A stretch of 64,000 nt of DNA from Phaeosaccion multiseriatum (lineage: Eukaryota > Ochrophyta, other classes), in contig OZ218952.1 in assembly GCA_965112735.1 (NCBI GenBank), positions 4,092,001-4,156,000 on the forward strand. The letters run 5' to 3'. The position numbers and the translations under genes were made by a program. The notes beneath the pieces are model-generated. The model made no database searches. It was not told the origin of the DNA and saw only the letters and a list, made by a program, of their open reading frames with translations. Positions within the stretch are counted from its first letter, which is position 1, and each line of letters opens with the position of its first letter. Shown piece after piece: positions 22,290 through 33,575 of the stretch.

Positions 22290-24781
22290 CACACACGCGC
22301 GCACGCACGCACGCATACAACACGCATGCACGCGCACACGAACACACACACACGCGCGTCATGAGCGTCATCATTTTCTCGGCGGAGCGACACCCGTCTG
22401 TGCATACCTTGTTGTACTGAGCCGTCTCCGTGACGTCGGGCGTGAAGGTGTCTTGGCTATGCACTTGATCTGCCAGTCGTAGGCGGGCCTCTTCAGTCTT
22501 CCTTGCGTCCTCATAGAGCCGCTCGAACAGCTTGTCCTTACTTCCGCCGTCCGGGGATTCGTACTGAGTAGGCGAGTGAGGGAGGGGAGAGACAGAGAGA
22601 CACGGACGTCGTAGAGATATCGTGAGTTAGTTAGCTACATGAGTACCACGTTTCTTTCTGCTCTGTAAGCGTGGGGCATGGGGCTTCTCGGTTGGGGAGG
22701 GATGACGTTAAAACCGGCCGTCCCCCCTCTCGTTCATTTCTTAAAAGTACTTGCCTTGTAACCTTCCGTCTGCTTCACATCTGGTTTAAAAGTGCAGTGC
22801 TCCGTCAGCTCCGCGTCCTCTAGCTTAAGCTGACATTTCAGGGACAGAAGCAAGGCAGCCAGGAGCCAAGAAGCAAGGCAGGTGGACGGACGGAGACGAA
22901 CGCGAAGGCAGAGAAGGGGTCAAAGGTGTAGGGAAATGAGCGACATGGAGGGAGGCAGGAGTACCACGTCTGCGGCTTGGTGCATCGATTCATTGACTGT
23001 GGTACCTTGAGAGCTGCCATGTCATCCCTGGGGCTGTGCACTCTGCGAGACTGCTCCTGCTTGCCCATCTCGTACAGCTCGGCAGTCCGAATGCCCTTCT
23101 CCCTGACAAGACGAGGGAGAGAGAGAGACGGAGGGGAGGGAGAGAGGGAGAACAAGGGGGATGAGAGAGAGCATTGGCTGCAGGGTCAGGGTCGTCCGAG
23201 GAGCAGTAGTGCAGGACCACAGAGAGTGGGGGACTTGCTTTCCAGGCCATACACACACACACACACACACCTTGCGAGTACTTTGCTATTGGCAGGCAGG
23301 GAGGGTTTGAAGGTGCACTCCACGTCCTCATCTCGGTGCACGGCCTTGGCCAGCTCGAGCCTCCGCGACGCGGAGGAGGTGGAAAGCATGTACAGCCGGT
23401 CGTGTACTTTGGCTGACCAGCCAGAGGAGGAGGGGGAGGCAGGAAGAGGAGGTTGTTTGGTTACACCAAGAAGAAGGAATGCAGGAAGAGGGAGGGTAGT
23501 ATGGCAGTATATACCTGCCCCATTGTTGGTGCAGATGTTCCTTATTCCTAAACTTATAACTTACCCCCAGTGGGCGAGGCTGATCTGCCTCTACGACCAC
23601 CACCTGGGCTTTCTTTGCTGCTTTTCCTCGACCGAGGCGTCACCTGACGAAGAGGCGGGGCGGAGGAGGGGGGTGGGGAGAGCCGTTCAATACGGGAGGG
23701 CATGCATTTTCAGTCGTTGTTGCTTGGAACGACGGAGAAAGACAAGACTTGTTCTCACCTGTGGCTGAAACGTGCATGGCCTGGCCTCTTCCTCCTCAAC
23801 TTTCAGCGACAGCATTCGAACAGTCTCCTCCTTATGCCGAGCGTCCGAATAGAGTCGAGCGTGGACAGTCTCGGCGGAAGCAGCTGTGGCGCCTTCGCCC
23901 TTCGACGACCCTCCCGCAAGTGTATTCACCTTGGGGATGAATGTGCACTCTTTCAACTCTTCCTGCTCCTTCTTTATTTTCCGCTCTATGTCTATGCTTT
24001 CCACAGCACTTCCCCCCACAAACAGCCGATTCACGACATCGCCTTCTCCCTTGTCGCTTCCCTCAAGTAGCTTGAGGTTCACCTTCTTGGTAACATCTGT
24101 GTTTGGCTGGAACTTCATCGAGCCGTAAATCTGGTGGTCTGATTATAGAGGAGCGAGCATGAGAGCATGCAGCCAGGGTGGGGGCACGAGAGCGATGGAC
24201 CCGGACATGTCGAGAGGGCACAAGAGAGAACGGAAGATATGAGAGAGAATCAGAGATAATGACGAGGAGGGACACGTACGCGGAAGCAGCCAAGTCAAGG
24301 GGGCACCACCCAGTCGTCCGACGAGAGAGGCACCCAGGCCAGTGCACAGCAGGCGCAGAGCAGGCCAGAAAGGGAGGAGGCAGGGATATAAGACGAGAGG
24401 GAGAGTAATAAGGGGAGAGAAGGGCGGGAGGAGTATGCGGAAAGCGAGAAGAGAGAGGGGGGTGAAAGAGCGAGCGAGCGAGGAGCAGAGAAGGGTGGCC
24501 GGGCGGGGGAAGGCGCTCAGCCAAGAGAGGAGACCCACATAGCCCAGACAGGGACACACAAGTGCGTGAGAAATGGAGGACGGACAGTCCTCTCTCTGCA
24601 GCAATGAGCAATAATCACCTGCTTGGGCGCGCTTCTCGGAAATCCTTTTGCCGTCATTATACAAACTCTCGTACATTTCTTGGCCGCCCACGTGATTCTC
24701 TGCCGGCTTGCTCACTAACGTAGGAGCATACGTGGCCTCCGAGTCGTCTAAGGTAGTCATCGCGGACTTCTGAAGGCACAC
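20609..24781 (-). CDS. Tandem 'TFxP' repeat protein, 12 exons, function unknown
   Basis: Twelve minus-strand exons join in phase to 557 residues: 24781-24619, 24138-23759, 23643-23565, 23412-23271, 23102-23006, 22829-22755, 22563-22408, 21952-21797, 21707-21590, 21358-21244, 21031-20957 and 20726-20609. The protein repeats a roughly 50-residue unit: an acidic/basic helix 'RLYxDGxRxxExxxRLAxxVHS' followed by [C/D/V]TFxP ('CTFIPKV', 'CTFQPQ', 'CTFKPSL', 'CTFKPDV', 'DTFTPDV', 'VTFQPAL', 'FSFKPEL'). Exon borders largely follow the units. The intron after exon 6 uses a GC donor (AAG|GCAAGT). Similar repeats occur in uncharacterised proteins of many protists, some thought cytoskeletal; I do not recognise a function. 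There is no signal peptide or membrane span. The last exon is the least certain, and a second ATG lies at 24760. Confidence 0.7.
21797..22563 (-). repeat. Duplicated 156-bp coding exon (two copies)
   Basis: Exons 22408-22563 and 21797-21952 of the TFxP gene have the same length (52 codons), the same phase and nearly the same sequence, both starting YESPDGGSKDKLFERLYED. The introns just before them share the GAGTGAGGGAGGGG context. This is a recent phase-0 exon duplication. Confidence 0.9.
22237..22368. repeat. CA/GT dinucleotide microsatellite in intron
   Basis: About 25 CA units followed by degenerate CGCA/CACG repeats inside the TFxP gene intron between 21952 and 22408. His/Thr and Cys/Val shadow frames arise from it. 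Confidence 0.9.
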
Positions 24782-25219
24782 CTCTCGGGCTTTTGGGTTT
24801 TTTTTTAACTCGGCGCAAAGCAGCTTCCGGCAGTTGGGCCGGCGAAAAGAGCTGAAACTGAAACTGAATATTTGTTTTTGTTTTCTTTTACGTAAATTAT
24901 AAAATACAGATAAAATAACAATGGATCAAAGGGGATGAAAAAGGGGGGGGAAACCAATTGGCAAATATGCAGTCAATCAATTACTCTTCTATTCTATTAA
25001 TTTAAATTTTTTTTTAATTCTTCCCACTTGAATAATCAGCTGTGAATAATGAATAATACATGACGGCCCTTCCAAGGGCAATGAGCAGTGACTAGAGAAA
25101 AAGAAACAAGACATTAGGCCGCCGGTGAAGATGCAAAGAGGCCAAGCAGGTGGGCAGCGAGCCACACTCTGGACACTCTCCGCTCGCTCCACGCGCCGCT
25201 CCGCCCGCCAAGCACCATT
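24782..25219. other. AT-rich intergenic region between two minus-strand genes
   Basis: No coding sequence. It contains the presumed promoter of the TFxP gene, including CTGAAACTGAAACTGAA at 24852-24868 (about 70 bp above the ATG), and an AT-rich stretch (24870-25060) with T-runs that probably serves 3'-end formation of the Cys-rich gene. Confidence 0.5.
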
Positions 25220-28200
25220 CTACTCCTGGCACGTGCCCTCGATGCAAAGTAGCTGTCTCTTACACGTGCTGTAGTCTTCGTTTCCTTCGCATCTCTCCCC
25301 GAGGCTGCCCAAGGAGGAGACGCACACGCCCGTGCCGCCAAAGGAGGAGTAAGGAGAGTACCAAGAAGAGGAGGAGGTGACTCCGTCCGTTGCCTCGTCC
25401 TCGCTGCCGTCGGACACACAGAAGGAGTACAAGTCCCCTCTACGCCCCCGAGGAGGGCAGCACGTGTTGCCGTAGTTCCACGACCGCCCAGTGCATGTCT
25501 CCCCCTCCTGGCCGCACTCCTCGCACTCTCCGTCCACGCACACGAGTCTCTCTGCACACGTGCTGTTGTCCACGTCGCCTTCGCAAGCATCACCAACCGC
25601 CCCCAATACGTCACACACACCCCCGATGCAGACGAATCCTGCCTCCCGGTCGCATGAGCTGTAGCCACCACTCCCCTCGCAAGCATCGCCTAGGGTGCCG
25701 GCAGCAGCCTGGCAGACGCCAACGGTAACGGGACGCTCCCAGGCGGGATAGCCGTAGGGCGTATAGACATCGGGTGTTGACGACTGGAAAGGGATGTTGA
25801 TGGAAGAGCTTGCCGATCGCGAGGCGTCGATGCAGGACCCAGTCGGCCTGTACCAGTACATGTAAGACTCCCCGCCCTCGTTCTCGGAGTCGGTGGAATA
25901 CCACGATGACCCGGATGACGAGGTGGAGGGGGTGCCGCAGCAGCCTGCGGCCTCCGTCCACGACGCGCTGGAACAGCTTTCGCCGTCCTCGATGCACGGC
26001 TGGCAGACCCCTTCAATGCAGTACAGATCTATGGCACAGGAGCTGCTGTAGGAGTCGCCGCTGGCATCTCCCTCGCATGCGTCGCCCTGGCCGCCGCGAG
26101 TGGCCTTGCACACACCCGTCGTCATGCTGGGGAATGTAGGAAGAAAGCCCGATTCCGAAATGCAAAAGCCCCCCCCCATCTCGCCGCTGCTCGTGCCGTC
26201 GCTGCCACAACAACCGCTCTCGCTCCAGTGGTACCCAGAGCAGTCCTCCCCGTCCTCGATACAGCCTCGGCACAGTCCCTCGATGCAATGCAGGCCGCGC
26301 TGACACGTGCTACCCGGCGAGTACCCACCAGCACCAGCATCTCCGTCGCACGCCTCCCCTACGGCCCCGCGGCGCGAAGCACAGGTGCCGCTCTTGAGCG
26401 TGCGGCCACGGTCCTCCTCGTAGTCGGGACTGGAGGTGGGGAATGTCGTGGAGGAGAACCAGGGGGAGCCCGCCCCAATGCAAAAGCCGTCCGGCTGATA
26501 GAAGCGAGAGCCAGAGAACTCAGAGGAAGAGTAGTTGCCTTGCGCGCTGGTCCCGTAGGTGCTGTCGTAACCATAATCATCTGCAGAGCCTTCAAAGCAG
26601 CAGGTGGACTCGCTCCACGAGTACGCCTCACAGGGGGAGCCGCTGGGGATGCACTCCTCGCACACGCCCTCGACGCAGTTCAGACTGTCACTGCAGGAGT
26701 TGTACCCTGAGTCACCCTCGCAGGCATCACCCGCCTTTCCAGGAGAGGCCTTGCACACCCCGACCGTGGAGAATTCCGTGGAGGAGTCCGTGGAGGAGTC
26801 CGAGATGCAGAAGCCGTTCCTGCCGCCGCCGCTGCTGCTGCTGCTGCTGCTCTCGATGCTGTTGTCGCTGCAACACGCATTGTTGTACCAATAGTGTCCC
26901 GAGCATGGGGCGCCCTCTTCGATGCAGTTTTGGCATGTGCCGTCGAGGCAGAAGAGATGACCCTCACAGGAGCTGTCTGCAGGACTGCCGCGCGCCTCGC
27001 ATGGCGACCCGAGCGTTCCTCGAGAGGACGCGCAGACTCCAGCGGTGGTGGTGTCGGAGTCACTGCTGAAGCCCATGTTGCTTCGCTCAGCACTGATGCA
27101 GTATCCCCATGTCTGGTAGCCAAAGCCGGGGAAAGAGGTGTAGAAGGTACCATCACTACCGCTTGTGTCACTAGCCTCGGCGGCGCCGCAGCATCCATTG
27201 AAGGAGTCGAACGACGTAGCCTCGCACGCCCCTCCGTCCTCGATGCACGGCTGGCAAATGCCGTCCACGCAAGGGCCGCTCTCGCAGGTGTTGGGCGATC
27301 CATAGAACGAGCCTTGCTCGCAAATGTCGCCGGTCTTGCCCTTGGTGGCAGAACAGATGCCAGTGCTGCTGATCAAAGCGGAACTGGAGTAAGAATCGAC
27401 TGACTCCCGACCTTCCACGATGCATGCGCCGGAGCCGTAAAGCCAGCCCCCCGAAGGGTCGGGGCAGCAACTAGATTGCTCCCAACGCGACGATTCACAG
27501 CTCTCTCCCTCCGCGATGCAGCCGCAAGTGCCGTCCTCGAGGCAAAAGAGGCCAGGACCGCAGGAGCTGAACGAGTGCCTGCCGGAGCAGGCCTCTCCCA
27601 AAGCACCCGCGAGGCCGCACACCCCTGCCCTCTTCGTCCCAGTCGTCGAGTATGCGGAAGAGCTGTACAAGACTTCATCGTCGCCATTGATGGTGGTGTT
27701 GTCGTCGTCGAAGATGCAGAAGCCCGGGCTCCACGACTCGTAAGCTTCGTATCTGTCGTAACCGTACTCCTCCTCGTAGACACCCCTGGTCATGTTGGCA
27801 AGGTCCTGATACGTATACTCGTCGGCCGACAAGTCGCTGTCGATCAAGGAAGAAAGAGTGTCCCAGGAGCTTGAGGAAGACCTGCCGCGGCCGTAACTGT
27901 CACAGCACTGAGAGCTATGCCAGGCGTAGGCCTCGCAGGGCTCGCCGACCTCGATGCAGGGCCCTCCACCACCACCATAGGGATAAGACCCTCCCTCTTC
28001 TCCGTCTTCGCCCTCCTCTTCTTCGCCTTCCGTTCCGCTCCCTGGCAGCGAAAGTGAGGCGGTGTTGCACTCGGGGAAAGAGTCGAAGCCGCAGAATTGG
28101 CAATCCTGGCCTAGGCCGGCAGCGTTACACCCGTGGCCTATTGAGGGGATGGAGGTGAGGTGAGGCGAGGCGAGGCAAGGGTATGGGTGAGGTCAGAAAC

Positions 28201-28788
28201 TCGTGATGATGGCAGGCATGGGCGGGCAGGGGGAGGGCAATTTTCGTTGTTTCTCTAGCGTTCTGCGTGGCGAGGACACTCCGCGAGGGACCCTATCCCC
28301 CCTCTTCGCAATCGGCAGCACCAGTTCTCCCCTCTCTCCCCTCCTCGGAATCAGCGTCGTGTGGGAGGCCGGCCTCCCAGCCACCACCACCACCCAGCTC
28401 TGACCTATCCCCTCCCCTTTGCGTAGCACAAGCTTACATCTCGTAGCGTGGACGGCGCAGTCCAGACAAGCGGCATCTGTGTGACACGGCTCGTCGGGAT
28501 TGAGTTCCAGGCAGCGGGCAGCGCAATCCACTCCAGAGGGTTCAAAGACCTCAGCTGATGCACGCTGAGGAGAAAGACACACACACGGAAACGGGAACAA
28601 CACGAGAACATGCGAGCAGGACAAGGGGCGAGGCGGGAGAGTAGCCGGGCGGGCGTCTGAGTGTATCCAATCAGTGCAGCAAAACGAGGAGGCCCCTCCT
28701 TTTTTCAGTTTTGTCTCACCTGAGTGTTGAGGAAGAGGCTGCTGCCGCTCAGCACGCCAAGCAAACCCATGCTCCTACATAAATTCAT
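25220..28788 (-). CDS. Secreted cysteine-rich repeat protein, unknown function
   Basis: Three exons: 28788-28720, 28564-28438 and 28137-25220, phases agreeing, 1,037 residues. Exon 1 encodes a hydrophobic leader ('MGLLGVLSGSSLFLNTQ'; ATG at 28788 or 28770), probably a signal peptide. The body has about nine Cys-rich modules with the order GVCxxxxGxxGDxCEG...SC...LxCVEGxC, xxCIEDGxxC...W..xxCC and FCI. The spacing C-x(6-9)-CC-x(n)-C resembles a knottin-type framework, but whether it folds so is inference. Linkers are rich in Ser, Tyr and Gly, consistent with an extracellular, possibly cell-wall, protein. There is no membrane anchor, and the last residues are 'CIEGTCQE'. The large exon has no ATG near its start, so the two small exons are needed; their phases fit exactly. 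I do not recognise the family. Confidence 0.75.
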
Positions 28789-29185
28789 TGCTGTTGCACT
28801 CCCGTGGGAAAGAACAGCCCGTGCAAACGGGGGCCGTGCAAACGGGAAACCCTACTGAGCCTCAATAACTCTCTCCTTCAATACGTGACAACAGCCTCAA
28901 TGTGCTCGTGCCTCAATATGCTCCCTACGTGAATACGCACGATAGCCACAACGTGCCAGTGGCAAACGGAGGGGGAAGGCTAATAGCGTCTTCTGCTACA
29001 CAAAGGCAAGGTGGGGAGTGGGGAGTTGGGCGTGAAGCGGGGGAGGTTGAGGAAACTGAGCAGCTGCTCAAAGCAAAAGCACAACGCATAAGAACTTTCG
29101 TCTCTTTTAAGGTAGATTCGGGGGATGATTTGGGGAGGGGTACAAAATCATTGACTTGTCTCTCTCCCCATGTCCCAACGCGTAA
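28789..29185. other. Intergenic region upstream of the Cys-rich gene
   Basis: No gene seen. Contains the presumed promoter of the Cys-rich gene. It abuts the transposon copy at 29186, whose left 6-bp target duplicate GCGTAA is at 29180-29185. Confidence 0.5.
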
Positions 29186-29678
29186 TCGGCCCTGTGCACG
29201 CCTAGCGGCCTAGGCCTATTTTGGAAAATTGCCCGGCCTAGCGAGGGCCGTAGGCCCTCGGCCTATTTATAGGCCGCCTAGACGGTGGCCTAGGCGGGGG
29301 CCGGAGGCCCGCGGCCTAGGGGAGACGCCAACTATATGCCCCTGGGCTGGCCCGGAACCCGCCCAAGTGTCGTCAGTTTTAAGCAAATGTTAAGGAAAAG
29401 GGAAGAGTAGACTTGACTAGGTTCGTGTTGTCTCTTTCCGCCTCGCTGGCCCTACGAGGAGTGCAGGCCTACAGGTGTGCTGCTACCCACTGGCTGGGCG
29501 GCACCACGCACGCACCCACGGTCACTGGGAGGCTGCCTAGAGGCGGGCTATAGGCCGCCTAGGGCTGAAAAGTGAGCGGCCTAGAGCGGCCGGAGGCCGC
29601 CGGCCTAGGCCTATTTCGGCCGAAGGCCGAGCGGCCTAGCGGCCTAGAGCCTAGGCCGCTAGGCGTGCACGGGGCCGA
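29186..29678. mobile_element. Non-autonomous TIR element, family 1, copy 2, with 6-bp target duplication
   Basis: A 493-bp element homologous to 18365-18816. Its inverted ends begin TCGGCCC[T/C]GTGCACGCC (one mismatch in the first 30 bp). It is flanked directly by GCGTAA on both sides (29180-29185 and 29679-29684). Right beside it is the last exon of the tRNase Z gene, whose stop at 29701 is 22 bp from the element's right edge, so it may sit in that gene's 3' UTR. Confidence 0.88.
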
Positions 29679-29700
29679 GCGTAAACCAACGCGATAGAGC

Positions 29701-32700
29701 CTACAGCCAAGTAGGCCCATCCTCTCCTCCGAACATGGCGAGGGTCACTCCCACCTTTGGCCAACACCGGGGGGGCTCTCGCTCTTCTGCTTGCTCTTCC
29801 GCTCCACCACCTCTGGACTCGGCGCCTGCCGCTTGCGAATGCCCCTCGCCTTGTCCTACTGCTACTCCTACTCCTACTGCGGTTGCTGCTGCTGCTGCTG
29901 CTGCTTGTGCTTCTTCGTCTGCCACGAGGCGAGGCGAAGGAGGAGGAGGAGGTGCAGGTGGGAGAGACTGGGAGGGCATGAACGCGCTCCTCAGTATCTC
30001 TAGGATTTGCTGCAGCCCGTACCGACCCGAAACATGGCAGAGGACGAGCTCCCTCACTCCGGCCAAGCGATTCGCCTGCGCGACACAAAGGAGGGGCGGC
30101 ACGGGGGGGAGGGCGGTGGCGGAGCGAGTAAGCGAATTAACGGGCTGGGTTGAAAAGATTTTCACCAGATAGAGAGTTTCCTCCTGTTCTCATGGCTTAA
30201 CTCAACAAGTCCCAAGACCAAGTACGCGCTGAATTGAATGGAGGGTGAAAGGAGAAGATCCGACCATGTGGAGAGTGCAGTCTCCTCCGCCACACAGTCC
30301 CTCCTCCAAGCTCCCTCTCACCTGCTCCAGCACGTCCTCCAAGTGGATGTGCTGCCACTGCTTCGCCTTGCTTTTGTCTCCAGTCAAGTACGACAACTTC
30401 ACGATGAACGGACAGATAGACGAGAGAGAGAGAGAGGGAGAGCGCGCGCGAGTGGGAGAGGAAGAGAGAGAGAGACGGCGGAGAGAAGACAGAGAGGCAC
30501 AGAGACACAGAGACACACAGAGAGAGAGAGAGAGAGTAAGAGAGAGGGAGAGAGCCGGAGAGATAGAGATGCATAGATCGAGAGAATGAGCGAGCAGACA
30601 CTGAGACTTGCACATACCGAACACAAGTAAACGCAAGCGTGAGTTGGATGGGAGACCGCGCCTTGCAGGCTCAATGCTCACGTGCTCTTGCGTTTGAGAG
30701 CGAGCCCAAGGGCGCTTCCACACCCCCTTGCTCGCCCTTCCTTGATCTCTCTCGGCACGGCACGGCAGGGCAGGCCGTGTGAGTGAGCACGTCCCACGTG
30801 CCCCCCTCACCCTCCTCCTCACCCTCGCCCTCACCTCCATGAGTAGCAGCCTCGCCTTCCACACGGCGTCGACCTCAAGGAGAGCCTCCATCTCCGTGTC
30901 TCCGGTATACACCACCTACACAATGAAGCGAAGTGACATCAGAGCATTCAAAGATGGGGGTGTTGCACTGAGTGGACACCCAACCGAGGCACCAAGTACC
31001 CCGACTGGCGACTGGGGCGGGGGGTGAGTGGTGTTCAAAGATAGTTCCGACCCTCATTACACTCTCTCACTCACTTCCTCACCTCCACCACCTCCTTACT
31101 CTGCTCGATGGAGACGCCCGCCTTACGAAGATTCCGCAGCTCCTGCCCATCCAACCCCCGATACTCCTCCTTCAGGCCCATTCGCTATCCGAAACATGAT
31201 TGGGCGAAAGAGCAGCGCAAGCAAGAAGGGGTGGAGTGTCGTTGAGGGGTGCAGTAAGACAATCATATTCTCGCCACTCGACTTAAGAGAGACTTGAAGC
31301 GGGTGCTCGTGGGCATATAGACCTGAATCTACTGCCTCGTTCTCTCTCCATCTCTCGTTCTCCTTGCCTACTATACAAGACAGACACAACACAACAACGA
31401 CCCAAAAAGACCCACACAGGCCGGCCGGCATACAAACCTTTTGCTGGAGGATGGCGTATCCCTGACTCGCGACCCTGTGCTTGGTCTCGAAGGCCTGCAC
31501 GAAGCACCCGTCGCCTAGGGAGACTCTGGCGTGTCCGGGCAGGAAGGGCACGAACTTCATCGGAATTTCGGAGCCGTTCATCGCAGAGAATGCCACGCGA
31601 GCCGCCTCGAGGCCAGCGATAACATCCGGAGGAGCGTAGTAACTACTCAGCAGCAGCAACAGTAGACAAGAGGGGGGGGTGGGGAGAGGTCAAGACACAA
31701 TACAGAATGGGACAATGCGCCCGCAGCGACATCGGACGCGCCCACACGCACACACACACACATAGCACGCACGCACGCACGCACGCACGGACCTTGCTGG
31801 CGCCTGGGCTGTGAGGCTTCTCATCCTCGCGTGTATGACTGCAGCGCCGCAGTGGTCCGTATGCCCATGGCTGATGAACACGTGCTTGCAGCCTGCCACC
31901 TGCTCCGGGCAAACTCCAATGTCGAAGGCCACCCTCAGCCTCTTGACCCTCTTGTGTGTCACCTCAAGGCAAGTCGCCACTCCAGCCTTGGACCAGGCAC
32001 CGGATAGGAAGAAGTCACACACATCCTCCTCCGCCTCTTCCTTCTTCCGCCGCTGCTTTTTTTCGCTCTTTGACACAACCGGCACTCCTGGGGTGGACGT
32101 TGGTGCGGCGGCAGGCAGTGGTACAGCAGGCTCTGAAGCCGACTTCATCTCGCTCGGGGGTCCTCCTGACTGCGCCATGTCCTCTTGTTTTGCTCTAGCT
32201 TGACCACCTCCTCCTGCACCAGTTCCTTCGCCTACTTCTCCCTCCCCTCCGTCTGCGGCGTGCGCTGCCAGAGCCCCCCTCAGTGCACTTGGCTCACCTA
32301 GTGGGGCATGTGGGGTGAAGGCTTTGTCTGATTCGTCGTCTCCATCTACATCCTCCTCGTCCGCCTCGCCGTGGCCCTGGTCCTGCTCATTCTCGGCCGC
32401 ATGTCGAGTACTCTGCAGCTGCGCCCCTGTGCAGTGGAGCGCCTTCCTCTCCAGGGCCAGCAGCAAGTGTCGCATATCCTCAGCAAGCGAGGGCTCCTGC
32501 TCAAGCACCAGCTGATGCGCTGTCCACCCCTCCACGTTCTCCGTTTTGGCGAGTCGAGTGAATTCTCGCGCCCCTTCTCCCCCCCCTGAGCTTACTTCTT
32601 CTTGCTCCACTGCTGGTGTTGATGTTCTTCTCCCTTCCCCTCCCTGGAGAAGCTGCTCAAGGCTGCGCAACACGCCGAACTGTCCCTCAATAACCGCAGT

Positions 32701-33068
32701 GTGCACGAGAGTGTTTCCCGTCGTAGGCACCACGGATGATGCAGGACGTAGACCACGCTGCACAAGCCATGTCAGGGCATCGACATCCCCCTCCGCAGCT
32801 GCGATGTGGAGCAAATCCCTCCCTATAAAGAGAGAAGGGGAAGAGATAGATAGATAGAGAGAGAGAGAAGACAGAGGGAGGGGTAAGGAGGGAGAGGGCC
32901 AGCGGGAAAGGGCCTCAGCAAGGAGAAGAGGGAAAGCGTTATGTCTAATGCTTTACCTAACGGGTCCTTAAAGTCCAGGTCCGCGATGTCCCTTCCTCTC
33001 TCCAGCAATTGAGAGAGGTTCTCCTCCTTCCCCTGGCCGCGCAAGATGGACGTAGCAAGAGCAGACAT
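29701..33068 (-). CDS. Ankyrin-repeat / tRNase Z (ELAC1-type) fusion
   Basis: tRNase Z removes the 3' trailer of precursor tRNAs. Seven minus exons in phase give 659 residues: 33068-32957, 32822-31793, 31642-31438, 31184-31083, 30915-30835, 30396-30322 and 30075-29701. Residues about 1-140 carry ankyrin repeats ('GRDLLHIAAAEGDVDALTWL', 'GNTLVHTAVIEGQFGVLRSL'), followed by a charged, disordered linker. The metallo-beta-lactamase part starts 'RVAFDIGVCPEQ' with the zinc motif HGHTDH (His356, His358, Asp360, His361). 'FETKHRVASQGYAIL', 'YTGDTE' (Asp489), 'HIHLEDV' and 'LCHVSGRY' (His549) follow, matching plant short-form tRNase Z in order. The Ala/Glu-rich tail is not conserved. All metal ligands are present, so it should be active. 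An N-terminal ankyrin domain on tRNase Z is unusual. Confidence 0.82.
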
Positions 33069-33575
33069 TTGAGGAGGTAAACATTTCAGGGGGTAGGTAA
33101 TGCTTAAGTGCCATCTATGCGTGATCATCATCGTAAGGAGGCGAGGTTGAAAGTTGGTAGTATGCCTTTGGCTCACATCTGGCTTCCACCCACCATATTT
33201 CCTCCTCCTCTGTCAATATATGTGCCTCCTCTGTCCTTGACCTGAGCGTATCACGTTGGCTGCTGGCTTTGATTTCTTCAGGAAGGTACAGCGGAAGGCG
33301 GAGCAAAAGTAGCGAAGCAGCACAAAGAGGGAGGAGAAAGCTTTTTTTTCTTCTTTCTGGCTTTTGAACGTCCTGTTTACGACCAATGGAGCTCTCTCCG
33401 TAACAGGTCCTCCCTCTCCCACTCGTGAGCGCCTCTGATAGGGGACTCACTGTAGTTGCGGTGGCCTCCGCAGGCGGAGAGTACCCCACCCAGATTGAAA
33501 CTCTTCTCTCTTGCCACAGCACGCCGCAAGCAGGAGAGAAGTACCACCACCAGCAATAGAAGCACAGCGGCCACA
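33069..33575. promoter_or_regulatory. Divergent promoter region between tRNase Z and PCID2 genes
   Basis: 507 bp between two start codons that face away from each other (33068 minus, 33576 plus), so it must hold both 5' UTRs and both promoters. No clear TATA box. Open frames here (33115-33576, minus) run through poorly conserved sequence and are not supported. Confidence 0.55.

Noticed and set aside
22211-22464. Frames over the CA microsatellite in the TFxP gene
   Set aside because: Intronic dinucleotide repeat; the exon at 22408-22563 uses another frame.
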